In this document: positions 18,033 to 26,324 of the stretch, in pieces
Position numbering within the stretch: position 1 is the stretch's first letter
Layout of the letters: each line of letters opens with the position of its first letter
Source of the DNA: Flavobacterium sp. LHD-80
GTDB lineage: Bacteria; Bacteroidota; Bacteroidia; Flavobacteriales; Flavobacteriaceae
DNA: 64,000 nt
Direction: 5' to 3'
NCBI RefSeq assembly: GCF_030929605.1
Contig: NZ_JAVFVS010000005.1
Coordinates: forward strand, 124,001 to 188,000
Translations under genes and position numbers: made by a program
Notes under the pieces: model-generated
Seen by the model: the letters and a program-made list of their open reading frames with translations, nothing else
Told to the model about the DNA's origin: nothing
The model's database searches: none

Positions 18033-18701
18033 ATGACAACGACAAATAAAATAAGGATTCATCTCGCAGATGACCATCAAGTACTTATTGATGGTCTTAC
18101 CAATTTATTACAAACCGTTCCAAATTTTGAAGTTGTAGGCAATTCACTCAACGGAAGCAGTGTTCTTAATCAGGTTACACAAAACAACGCCGATGTTTTA
18201 GTTTTAGATATAAGCATGCCTGAAAAAGACGGCATCAAAGTTTTACAAGAATTTAATGAAACAGAAAGCGATTGCAAAATCATAATTTTATCAAGCTACG
18301 ATGATTTAAAGATCATTAAGGAAGTAATGAAATTAAATGCAAAAGGCTATTTAACAAAAAAATGTGCCGGCGAAAATATCATTGAAGCCATAAAAACGGT
18401 TTATAGTGGCCAAGAATATTTTTCGGTGGCTGTTAGAGAAAAGATACTTGAAAGTTTTACGCACAATACCTCAAAATCACATGAAACGCATTATTTTGAA
18501 AATTCTATTTTAACCCCACGTGAACTTGAAATTGTTAAACTAATTTCACTCGAATACAGCGGAAAGGAAATAAGCGAACAGCTTTTTATCAGTACAAATA
18601 CTGTCGAAACCCACCGTAAAAACATTATGAAAAAACTGCATACAAAAAACACCATCGGCTTGGTCAAATATGCCTTAAAAAACAATTTGATTAATCCATA
18701 A
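18033..18701 (+). CDS. LuxR/NarL-type response regulator
   Basis: A 222-aa DNA-binding response regulator. The receiver domain is at about 6-125, with acidic pair DD at 13-14, phospho-acceptor D59 in VLVLDISMPEKDG, and the conserved Lys in YLTKKCAGENI. A LuxR-type HTH is at the C-terminus (LTPRELEIVKLISLEYSGKEISEQLFISTNTVETHRKNIMKKL). The frame is open up to 17946, but MTTTNKIRIHLADDH at 18033 is the natural start for the domain. The cognate kinase gene begins 37 nt downstream. Confidence 0.92.
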   Translation: MTTTNKIRIHLADDHQVLIDGLTNLLQTVPNFEVVGNSLNGSSVLNQVTQNNADVLVLDISMPEKDGIKVLQEFNETESDCKIIILSSYDDLKIIKEVMKLNAKGYLTKKCAGENIIEAIKTVYSGQEYFSVAVREKILESFTHNTSKSHETHYFENSILTPRELEIVKLISLEYSGKEISEQLFISTNTVETHRKNIMKKLHTKNTIGLVKYALKNNLINP

Positions 18702-18738
18702 TTTCTCAAAACGAAATTGCGTTTAACCACTTATATTT

Positions 18739-19653
18739 ATGCGTATAGTTAGAATTTTAGGCTTATTTTTTCTCTTCCTTTCTTTTTATGGAAATGCTGC
18801 GTTTTGTCAGCAAAAAGAAATTTCAAAAGAAAATATACAGCAAGTGTCTGCTAAAAAAACGCCAATTTCTGAAGCAAGCAAACTTCTACAACTCAGAAAT
18901 AAAAAAATAATCAGTCTGACTATCGTTCTTGTTGCACTCCTATTTTTTCTCTTCTATTATTTTTATCAGAATAATAAATTGAAACAAAAAATAAAACGAA
19001 AAGACGTCAAGCAAAAAATCCTTCTCAATATTATTAATTCCGGAATTGACACTCAGGAAACCGAACGAAAGAAAATCGCTTCGTTTCTGCACGACAACAT
19101 CAATTCCTTGTTGTCGTCAGCTGGACTTCACTTGAATACTTTTACAGCACAAAATAATATAGAATCAGAAGAAATCAGGAAAACAAAAGCAATTTTAAAT
19201 CAAGCCCATGATCTTTTGCGTGATATGTCACATGATCTTGTCCCTAGTCTTTTGGTTCGGTTTGGTTTAATTTATGCTTTGGAAGATTTGTGTGAACGAA
19301 ATTCAAATCGTTCTATAAATTTTGAATTTTCAAGCACTATTTCGACTGATAAAAGATATGTCGAAAAATTTGAAATGAAGATTTATTTTATTGTTTCGGA
19401 ACTCTTTAGCAATATCATTAAACACAGTAATGCAAAAATTGCCAAAATACATTTAAAAGAAAATCGAAATACTTTTATCATTAAAATTGATGATGACGGT
19501 ATGGGGTTTGACACAAAAAAAACAAGCGCAACAGAAGGTTTTGGCCTAAACCGAATAAGAGCTCGAGTTAAAAAATTTAAAGGTACATTTGAAATTATCT
19601 CAAAAGTAAATTATGGAACAACGATAAAAATAAAAATTCCGTTGCCACATTAA
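18739..19653 (+). CDS. Sensor histidine kinase, HisKA_3 (NarX/DegS) type
   Basis: A 304-aa kinase partnered with the preceding LuxR-type regulator. It has a signal/TM segment at 1-22, a very short outside region (about 23-56), one TM helix at 57-77, a short linker, a dimerisation/phospho-acceptor helix with H118 in ASFLHDNINSLLSSAG, and an HATPase domain with FSNIIKHSNA (N box) and DDDGMGF (G1 box). Many Bacteroidota relatives carry TPR repeats as the sensor; here they are absent, so the sensory part is nearly bare and input may come from a partner protein or the membrane (inference). Confidence 0.9.
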   Translation: MRIVRILGLFFLFLSFYGNAAFCQQKEISKENIQQVSAKKTPISEASKLLQLRNKKIISLTIVLVALLFFLFYYFYQNNKLKQKIKRKDVKQKILLNIINSGIDTQETERKKIASFLHDNINSLLSSAGLHLNTFTAQNNIESEEIRKTKAILNQAHDLLRDMSHDLVPSLLVRFGLIYALEDLCERNSNRSINFEFSSTISTDKRYVEKFEMKIYFIVSELFSNIIKHSNAKIAKIHLKENRNTFIIKIDDDGMGFDTKKTSATEGFGLNRIRARVKKFKGTFEIISKVNYGTTIKIKIPLPH

Positions 19654-19658
19654 AAAAA

Positions 19659-20153
19659 TTATTTTTTTCCGATTTCGATAATCTCCAGATCTTTTATTTT
19701 ATCATCTTCAATAACAAAGCGAAGCATCGTTCGCATTTGATGAAAGCCACTTTTTCCTGCTGCACCAGGATTCATGTGCAGTAAATTATTCTTTTTATCG
19801 AACATCACTTTTAAAATGTGTGAATGCCCACAAATAAATAATTTAGGCGGATTCAACGTCATTTCTTCTCTGATACTTGGATTGTATTTTCCTGGATAAC
19901 CACCAATGTGCGTAATCCATACGGAAACATTTTCGCACATAAAACGATTATGTAACGGAAATTCTAATCGTGCCTGTGCATCATCAATATTTCCATAAAC
20001 ACAACGGAGCGGTTTAAGTTTCTTAATGGTATCGGTAACATTCAAATCACCAATATCTCCAGCGTGCCAAACTTCATCTGCTTGATTAACGTATTTCAAA
20101 ATAGTATCATCGATATGGCTGTGAGTATCGGAAAGAAGGAGGATTTTGGTCAT
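19659..20153 (-). CDS. YfcE/MJ0936-type metallophosphoesterase
   Basis: A 164-aa phosphodiesterase of the calcineurin-like superfamily. The dinuclear metal motifs are LLSDTHSH (5-12), WHAGDIGD (29-36), YGNIDD (53-58), THIGGYPG and CGHSHILK. MNPGAAG near the end is typical for the YfcE group. Such enzymes cleave phosphodiesters in vitro; the physiological substrate is unclear. The gene converges on the histidine kinase with a 5-nt gap and has CTAAG repeats upstream. Confidence 0.9.
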   Translation of the reverse strand: MTKILLLSDTHSHIDDTILKYVNQADEVWHAGDIGDLNVTDTIKKLKPLRCVYGNIDDAQARLEFPLHNRFMCENVSVWITHIGGYPGKYNPSIREEMTLNPPKLFICGHSHILKVMFDKKNNLLHMNPGAAGKSGFHQMRTMLRFVIEDDKIKDLEIIEIGKK

Positions 20154-20154
20154 T

Positions 20155-20246
20155 TATAAGGTTCTGAGATTCTAAGACGCTAAGGTACTAAGTTTTTTTT
20201 AAGACACTAAGATTCTAAGTTGCTAAGGGTTTAAGTTTTTAATAAA
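20155..20246. repeat. CTAAG-octamer repeat cluster
   Basis: Units such as gattctaag, acgctaag, gtactaag, acactaag and gattctaag, ttgctaag follow one another over about 80 nt, starting with ggttctgag. It is the same family as at 15.3 kb. Confidence 0.75.
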
Positions 20247-20276
20247 AAATCCGATTTGCTTTCACAAATCGGATTT
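20247..20276 (-). terminator. Intrinsic terminator of the SPFH gene
   Basis: A perfect 12-bp stem: AAATCCGATTTG (20247-20258) and CAAATCGGATTT (20265-20276), loop CTTTCA, with a T-run on the minus strand. Nearly the same hairpin follows lpd at 27752. A second imperfect 14-bp hairpin (20277-20311, ATATCCTCACAGCT with ACCTGTTAGGATAT) lies between it and the gene. Confidence 0.88.
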
Positions 20277-20322
20277 ATATCCTCACAGCTCTTGGAGACC
20301 TGTTAGGATATTTACATTGTTA

Positions 20323-22227
20323 CTATTTCTTAGTATTTTTAGAATCTTTTGTATCCATCATTTCCATAAGTTTCATTCCTAATAATCCGCTTATAGAACC
20401 ATCAGATCCAGCATTTCCTGAAATTAAAACATCTGGAATCACTTTGATATTTCCTTTTCCAATTTCTTCAGTCACTTTATAACGAGTAAAGTTGTCTCCA
20501 CCCATTGCCGTAACTTGAAGTTGATAAGCCTCTGCAGTCGATTTACCAATTGCCATAATTTTCTCAGCTTCAGCTAAACCGGTTTTTGAAATTCTTTCCG
20601 CTTCTGCACTTGCATTTAGTTTTGTTGCTTCTGCCTGCGCTCCTGCTCTTGCTTTTGTAGCTTCGGCTTCAGCATTTGCACGCATTTTTGTTGCTTCAGC
20701 TTCAGCGTTAACATTTAGCTTCAAACTGGTTGCGTCTCCTTCTGCTTTTTTAACTGTTGCATCGGCAGTACGTTGTGCAATTTCAACACTTTGCGAAGCG
20801 CGAACAATTTCTTTCTGCATATCTGCAATTGCAGTTTCTTTCTCCATTCCCTGACGCTGTTCTTGCGCCATTCTTTGCGTTTGATATGTTTTTTGCTCTT
20901 CTTCAGCAAGCTTTCTGTCAGTCAAAGTTTTCATTAACGAATCTGGCGGTACAATATCTCCTATCAAAGTATCTACTGCATTTACATTGTATTCGTCAAG
21001 CACTAATTTGATATGATTTTTAGCAGATTCCTGACGTTCTTTTCTTGTTGTCAAAAACGAAATCACATCGCTGTCCTGAGCTGAGTTTCTAAAATAGTTA
21101 CCAATTGTAGGCTCTAAAACCTGAGAAACCAAATTATTCATACTTCCAAAACGTGCAATTACTTTTGGCGCTTCAGCTGCCGGAACGTGAATGATTTGCG
21201 CAACGTCTAGATTAAATGGGAAACCATCTTTTGAACGAACTGTAATCGTTGACAAGTTTTTATCTAAATCGTGCGATTCGCTTCGAGCATTTGCCCAATT
21301 CAAAACCAAGTTTGTTGTTGGAACTGCCTCTAATTTTGTTGTATATTTATTAAGCGCATATTTCCCTGGTCCAAGCGGCTCCATCCAAACACCACGCTGT
21401 CCTTTTGAAACAATATTTCCGTGTTTAAAAGTATCTCCGGTAACATCCTGACCGTCTTCTCCAATATAAGAAATCACAACTCCAACGTAACCAATTGGCA
21501 CATCTGTCATAGGGTTTTGTTCAATCAAAATCCCCCAAGTATTAATATAATAAGAACCTGCCAACATAACCTGAGGTTGTAAACCACGGTTTCCGCCATG
21601 CTCTAAGAATTTGTCAAAGTCTTGAAAGTTATTGTGATCTTCAACAAATTTACCAGCAATTTGACCTTGAGGAATTGGCTCACCATCCAAAGCGGTTACG
21701 ATACCAATCATGTTTTCATAAATCTTGATTTGCTCTGCAACTACAATTTCAAATAAAAACGTATTAATACGATAAGATCCTGTTGTAATAAAGGCCGTTT
21801 GACGTCCTTTTTGACCGCCATTATTCAAGAACGAAGTAGCATCCTGAAAATTATCGCTTTCTACTCTTCTGGCCAAGATTCGTCCGGTTGGAATTTCCTT
21901 TCCGTCTTTACTTAAAACCAACCCAATTTTTCCTTCCGGAATAATCGTAAATCCAGTCATATCGATTGAATATTGCCAGATCCACATTCCCCAGTATAAA
22001 CCTGGAGCAAGTGTTTGCGCTTGATAACCCGCTTCACCTTTGGTCGCAATAATACGGCCGTCTGGCAAAGATTTATCGGTACCAAACAAAACGAATTTTT
22101 TGGTCACTAAACCAATTTTATCCTCAGGAACGATAACCATTCCGAAGAAAACGCGTAAAATAAATTTGTAAAAAAGAATGGCGAATACAATTAAAAGTAC
22201 CCACCAATAAGAAGTAATTTCATTCAT
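20323..22227 (-). CDS. Flotillin-like SPFH/band 7 membrane protein
   Basis: A 634-aa membrane scaffold protein. A single N-terminal TM helix (about 7-27, WWVLLIVFAILFYKFILRVFFG) is followed by extended beta-rich segments with repeated IVPEDKIGLV / IIPEGKIGLV / MIGIVTALDGEPIP motifs, an SPFH domain at about 290-430, and a long Ala/Glu/Lys coiled coil (about 440-580) with AEAEATK repeats. The C-terminus is IKVIPDVLISGNAGSDGSISGLLGMKLMEMM. Flotillin-like proteins organise membrane microdomains and form large oligomeric cages. It is monocistronic, with its own terminator. Confidence 0.88.
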   Translation of the reverse strand: MNEITSYWWVLLIVFAILFYKFILRVFFGMVIVPEDKIGLVTKKFVLFGTDKSLPDGRIIATKGEAGYQAQTLAPGLYWGMWIWQYSIDMTGFTIIPEGKIGLVLSKDGKEIPTGRILARRVESDNFQDATSFLNNGGQKGRQTAFITTGSYRINTFLFEIVVAEQIKIYENMIGIVTALDGEPIPQGQIAGKFVEDHNNFQDFDKFLEHGGNRGLQPQVMLAGSYYINTWGILIEQNPMTDVPIGYVGVVISYIGEDGQDVTGDTFKHGNIVSKGQRGVWMEPLGPGKYALNKYTTKLEAVPTTNLVLNWANARSESHDLDKNLSTITVRSKDGFPFNLDVAQIIHVPAAEAPKVIARFGSMNNLVSQVLEPTIGNYFRNSAQDSDVISFLTTRKERQESAKNHIKLVLDEYNVNAVDTLIGDIVPPDSLMKTLTDRKLAEEEQKTYQTQRMAQEQRQGMEKETAIADMQKEIVRASQSVEIAQRTADATVKKAEGDATSLKLNVNAEAEATKMRANAEAEATKARAGAQAEATKLNASAEAERISKTGLAEAEKIMAIGKSTAEAYQLQVTAMGGDNFTRYKVTEEIGKGNIKVIPDVLISGNAGSDGSISGLLGMKLMEMMDTKDSKNTKK

Positions 22228-22674
22228 AGTTTTTGATATTTAGTACTACAAACATAGGAGAAATATTTCCTGTTAAAATGAAAAAAATTAAAAATTAACA
22301 TATGCCAATTTTGGACAAAAAATGTTAAAAATAGGCTCAAATTAAAACGTTGGAATTGTAAATTTCTGACACGATTTTTCATAGTGTCAACTATGATTTG
22401 CATTTTGGAGTTTAATGGTTTTTAACACAGGTTCTGAGATTCTGAGAGACTATCCCGATGCTTCGGGACTAAGATTTCTATAGCGGATTTTATTTAAATC
22501 TTTTTTTTTGTAAAGCATATTTTTCCAATTAGACGTTAGACGCACTGCTGAGGGCCTCTACGATAACGTCATGCAAAAAACCTTTGCATCTTAGCATCTT
22601 AGAACCTTAGCAACTTTTAAAAAAAACCTTTGTACCTTTGTCACTCTGAACCTTTGAACCTTTGAACCTTTACC
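22228..22674. repeat. Gap filled with dispersed repeats upstream of truA
   Basis: No gene is seen. A dyad CATAGT-GTCA-ACTATG lies at 22380-22395. From 22431 there is a ggttctgag...ctatcccgatgcttcgggactaag unit with the hairpin TCCCGATGCTTCGGGA, a variant of the unit at 51.83 kb. From 22578 come cttagcatcttagaacc octamers, then CCTTTG repeats (tttgtacctttg, gaacctttgaaccttt) that run right into the TTG start of truA. TACCTTTG at 22633-22640 matches the -7 promoter box. Confidence 0.7.
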
Positions 22675-23409
22675 TTGAGATATTTTATTCAATTTGCTTA
22701 TAACGGAACACATTATCATGGCTGGCAATTTCAGCCAAATGCATCTTCTGTTCAGGAAACTTTAAACAAAGCGCTTTCGGTTTTACTAAATTCGCCTATA
22801 AATGTTATGGGAGCCGGACGCACTGACACAGGCGTTCATGCTTCGGAAATGTTTGGGCATTTTGATTTTGAAACCCCAATTGATGTTCCAAATTTAGTTC
22901 ATAAACTGAATTCATATTTACCAAAAGACATTGCCATTTTTGACATTATATTAGTTCACGATGACGCGCATTGCCGATTTGACGCGACAAAACGAACGTA
23001 CGAATATCACATCAACACTGTTAAAAATCCATTTTTACAGGAACTGAGCTGGTATTTTAATCAAAAATTAGATGTAGCTTTGATGAATGAAGCAGCAAAA
23101 ATCTTATTGAATCATACCGATTTTCAGTGTTTTTCTAAAGTAAATACAGATGTAAACACATTTGATTGCACGGTTTTTGAGGCGTATTGGAAACAAGAAA
23201 AAGGTAAATTGGTTTTTACTATTTCAGCAAACCGATTTTTACGAAACATGGTTCGTTCTATTGTGGGAACTTTAGTTAATATAGGACTGCACAAAATTAC
23301 ACTGGCTGATTTTGAAAATATCATTGCCAGTAAAAGCAGAGAAAAAGCTGGTTTTTCAGTTCCTGCGCATGGTTTATATTTAACCGAAATAAAATACGAT
23401 TATTTATAG
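22675..23409 (+). CDS. truA: tRNA pseudouridine synthase A (TTG start)
   Basis: It converts U38-U40 of the tRNA anticodon stem to pseudouridine. The sequence begins RYFIQFAYNGTHYHGWQFQPN, the usual TruA N-terminus, and the catalytic aspartate is D51 in GAGRTDTGVHA. RFLRNMVRSIVGTLVNIG near the C-terminus is also conserved. No in-frame ATG lies near the start; the TTG at 22675 gives the exact family N-terminus. This start lies at the edge of the CCTTTG repeat block, so the leader is made of repeat DNA. The length of 244 aa is normal. Confidence 0.95.
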   Translation: MRYFIQFAYNGTHYHGWQFQPNASSVQETLNKALSVLLNSPINVMGAGRTDTGVHASEMFGHFDFETPIDVPNLVHKLNSYLPKDIAIFDIILVHDDAHCRFDATKRTYEYHINTVKNPFLQELSWYFNQKLDVALMNEAAKILLNHTDFQCFSKVNTDVNTFDCTVFEAYWKQEKGKLVFTISANRFLRNMVRSIVGTLVNIGLHKITLADFENIIASKSREKAGFSVPAHGLYLTEIKYDYL

Positions 23410-23482
23410 CTGTGGGCTATAAGCTATAGGCAATAAGCTTTAAAGTTTTTGCCTAAAGCCTAAAGCCTAAAGCTTATAGCAT
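23410..23482. repeat. Short repeat of GCTATAAGC / GCCTAAA words
   Basis: Between truA and the ABC exporter lie gctataagctata, ggcaataagcttta, then three tandem copies of gcctaaa and a closing gcttatagc. The ends can pair (GCTATAAGC with GCTTATAGC). It resembles the other intergenic repeats of this window. Confidence 0.55.
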
Positions 23483-23493
23483 TAAAAAAATAA

Positions 23494-25248
23494 ATGAAAG
23501 CAAAAGCATTCGATACCGGATTATTCAAACGAATTTTAAAATATACCAAACCTTATAAATGGCGCTATTATGGCGTTATTGTTTTTGCTGTTTCATTGTC
23601 GATTTTTGCGGCGCTTCGTCCTTATTTATTAAAGCAAACGGTCGACGGCTATATCAAGACTCATGATAAGCATGGCTTGTTGATGTACATTATATTAATG
23701 GGCGTTGTACTTTTATGCGAAGTTTTTTCTCAATTCTATTTTGTGTATTGGGCCAACTGGCTTGGGCAGGATATTGTAAAAGATATTCGTAATAAGCTTT
23801 TTAAACACATTTTGAGTTTTAGAATGAAGTATTTTGATTTGGTTCCGGTTGGACAACTGGTAACGAGATCAGTTTCGGATATTGAATCGATTGCCCGTAT
23901 TTTCAGCCAAGGTCTTTTCATGATTATTAGTGATTTGATGAAAATGCTGGTGGTTTTGATTTTTATGTTTTACATGAACTGGAAACTGACATGGATTGTT
24001 GTCGTAGCCATGCCAATTCTTGTTTACATTACCCGAATTTTTCAGCGTAAAATGCAAGTTGCCTTTGAAGAAGTGCGAACGCAGATTGCTAATATGAATT
24101 CGTTTGTTCAAGAACGTGTGACGGGAATGAAAATCGTACAACTTTTTAATAGAGAAAAAATCGAAGCCGAAAATTTTAGAGTAATAAACGATAAACATAG
24201 AGTTGCCTGGATTAAAACGATTCTCTATAACTCCATTTTCTTTCCAATTGCCGATATTATTTCGTCCATCACTTTAGGATTAGTGGTTGTTTTTGGCGGA
24301 TTCAAAATTTTGAATGGCGATCATTTTACGACTTTTGGAGATTTGTTCTCTTATACAATGTTTATCGGAATGCTTTTTAATCCGCTTCGCCAAATTGCTG
24401 ATAAATTCAATGAAATGCAATTAGGAATGATTGCAGCCAATCGTGTTTTCGATATTATTGATACACAGGATCACATTCAAGATACCGGAACGATTGAAGC
24501 TCCAGTTTTTGATGGAAGTATTGAATTCAAAGACGTTCGTTTTAGTTATATTCCGGAAGAAGAAGTAATAAAAGGTATTGATTTATCAGTCGCATCTGGA
24601 CAGACAATCGCAATTGTCGGTTCAACTGGTGCAGGAAAATCGACTATAATCAACTTGCTGAACCGTTTTTATGAAATTAACAGCGGTACTATTTTTATTG
24701 ACGGACATAATATTGAGAATTATACTTTGGCTTCGTTAAGAAAACAAATTGCTGTGGTTTTGCAAGATGTGTTTTTATTTGCCGATACCATATATAATAA
24801 TATTACTTTACACAATCCAGAGATTACTCGCGAACAGGTTTTAAATGCTGCTAAAAAAATTGGTGTTCATGATTTTATTATGAGCCTGCCTGATAATTAT
24901 GATTTTGATGTAAAAGAACGCGGTGTAATGCTTTCTTCTGGTCAACGTCAATTAATTGCTTTTTTACGTTCGTATGTGAGTAATCCGAGTATTTTGATTT
25001 TGGATGAAGCAACCTCATCAATTGATACTTATTCTGAAGAATTGATTCAGCGTGCAACGGAGACGATTACCAAAGGAAGAACTTCAATTATTATTGCACA
25101 TCGATTGGCTACAATTGTAAATGCTGATAAAATTGTAGTAATGGATAAAGGTTTGATTGTTGAGCAAGGAACACATCAAGAATTGCTTAACAAAACTGAT
25201 GGTTACTACAAAAACTTGTACGATTCGCAATTTTCGGTAGCAAACTAG
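23494..25248 (+). CDS. ABC transporter, fused permease and ATPase (MsbA-like)
   Basis: A 584-aa half-exporter. Residues 1-320 hold six TM helices (ABC type-1 exporter fold). The nucleotide-binding domain has Walker A VGSTGAGKSTI at about 377-387, a Q-loop VVLQDVFLFADT, a signature MLSSGQRQLIAFLRS (SSGQR in place of LSGGQ), Walker B ILILDEATSSID, and IIAHRLATI with the switch His. It should dimerise and export lipids, peptides or drugs; the cargo cannot be told. The SSGQR signature is common among Bacteroidota MsbA-like exporters in my recollection. Confidence 0.92.
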   Translation: MKAKAFDTGLFKRILKYTKPYKWRYYGVIVFAVSLSIFAALRPYLLKQTVDGYIKTHDKHGLLMYIILMGVVLLCEVFSQFYFVYWANWLGQDIVKDIRNKLFKHILSFRMKYFDLVPVGQLVTRSVSDIESIARIFSQGLFMIISDLMKMLVVLIFMFYMNWKLTWIVVVAMPILVYITRIFQRKMQVAFEEVRTQIANMNSFVQERVTGMKIVQLFNREKIEAENFRVINDKHRVAWIKTILYNSIFFPIADIISSITLGLVVVFGGFKILNGDHFTTFGDLFSYTMFIGMLFNPLRQIADKFNEMQLGMIAANRVFDIIDTQDHIQDTGTIEAPVFDGSIEFKDVRFSYIPEEEVIKGIDLSVASGQTIAIVGSTGAGKSTIINLLNRFYEINSGTIFIDGHNIENYTLASLRKQIAVVLQDVFLFADTIYNNITLHNPEITREQVLNAAKKIGVHDFIMSLPDNYDFDVKERGVMLSSGQRQLIAFLRSYVSNPSILILDEATSSIDTYSEELIQRATETITKGRTSIIIAHRLATIVNADKIVVMDKGLIVEQGTHQELLNKTDGYYKNLYDSQFSVAN

Positions 25249-25356
25249 GGCTCAAAATGCTAAAAAAACATTTATAAACGTTAAATCAGCGTTATAGAAA
25301 TCATAAAACTGCTAGTCAGGGATGGTGCTTTAACATTTCATCTTTGGTTTATTATT

Positions 25357-25364
25357 TATCTTTG
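25357..25364 (+). promoter_or_regulatory. Putative -7 box for the HNH-like gene
   Basis: TATCTTTG matches TAnnTTTG and ends 28 nt before the ATG at 25393. No TTTG at the usual -33 distance is visible; the nearest is only 10 nt upstream. Confidence 0.4.
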
Positions 25365-25392
25365 AGATAATAGAAATCAAATGTAAAAGAAA

Positions 25393-25977
25393 ATGCCACA
25401 AAACAGATTTTATCCAGACGAACAGTTCAAAGAAATAGAAATAAATGCCTCATTACAACTTAAATACGCCATCTCAAACAGAGGTCGATTAATAAGTTTT
25501 ACAGACGAAATTGAAAACGGCCGAATCCTAAAAGGCGGTTTGAGTGACGGTTATCCAACTTTCAGATTTAAGGTTAAAAAAGATGACAAAATTGTCAATA
25601 AATATCTTTTTCTATACAAATTAGTTGCCCAATATTTTATTCCGAAAACTTCTGAAGAGCAAACTTACGTTCTTCATATGGATTACAATAGAAGCAACGA
25701 TGACATCAGTAATTTGCGATGGGCAACAAAAGCCGAAATGATGGCACACAGCCGAAAAAGTCCTCGTGTGATTCAGGCTAAAAAGAATCTGATTGAACAC
25801 AATTTAAAAGCTGATGGCCGAAAATTAACGACCACAAAAGTGATGTTGATCAAGAAAATTCTAGCACGACCAGATCAAAAAACACGTTTAAAAATGATCG
25901 CCAAACAATTTGGCGTAAGCGAAATGCAGATTAGACGAATTGCCAGCGGTGAAAACTGGGGGCACGTTAAAGTATAA
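25393..25977 (+). CDS. NUMOD4/HNH-like protein with C-terminal HTH, probably not a nuclease
   Basis: A 194-aa protein. The N-terminal part (IEINASLQLKYAISNRGRLISF) resembles NUMOD4, a DNA-binding module of homing endonucleases. The middle (YLFLYKLVAQYFIP, then VLHMDYNRSNDDISNLRWATKAEMMAHSRKSP) follows the pattern of HNH_3 nucleases. The first catalytic His of the HRLVA motif is replaced by Tyr-Lys (LYKLVA). The C-terminal MIAKQFGVSEMQIRRIASGENWGHV is a helix-turn-helix. It looks like a homing-nuclease fold kept as a DNA-binding protein. It has no intron or mobile-element context here. Confidence 0.65.
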   Translation: MPQNRFYPDEQFKEIEINASLQLKYAISNRGRLISFTDEIENGRILKGGLSDGYPTFRFKVKKDDKIVNKYLFLYKLVAQYFIPKTSEEQTYVLHMDYNRSNDDISNLRWATKAEMMAHSRKSPRVIQAKKNLIEHNLKADGRKLTTTKVMLIKKILARPDQKTRLKMIAKQFGVSEMQIRRIASGENWGHVKV

Positions 25978-26324
25978 TTATGAATTATGAATTATAAATT
26001 GTGAATTATTAATGTCACTCTGAACGAAGTCGAAGAGCTTTTCATCACGAAAGGCCTTCGACTTCGTTTATTTTGTCTGGTGATTTAATTTCATATTAAA
26101 ACTTCCAAATCTAAAATTTCATTTCATAATTCATAATTTACAATTAACAATTTGACCATTCTCTGTGAAAAGATCAAAATCAGTGTTTGTAAAAATAAAA
26201 TTTGAGGTGTTCATTTAAAATAAATCCTTAAATTCGCAATCACAAATAACAAAAGAATAAATCGGAAAATGAGTTTCGGAATTAAACCTCATTATTTCGG
26301 TATTAAATACTAAAAACCAAAAAA
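25978..26324. repeat. Nested palindromic repeats upstream of lpd
   Basis: Outer arms of TGAATTATGAATTAT words (25980-26012) and their complement (26117-26150) frame an inner pair: AACGAAGTCGAAG (26023-26035) and CTTCGACTTCGTT (26056-26068), a perfect 13-bp inverted repeat related to the element at 44.63 kb. The remaining 26151-26324 holds no gene. ATGAG...CTCAT words just before lpd could form a small leader hairpin. Confidence 0.7.
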
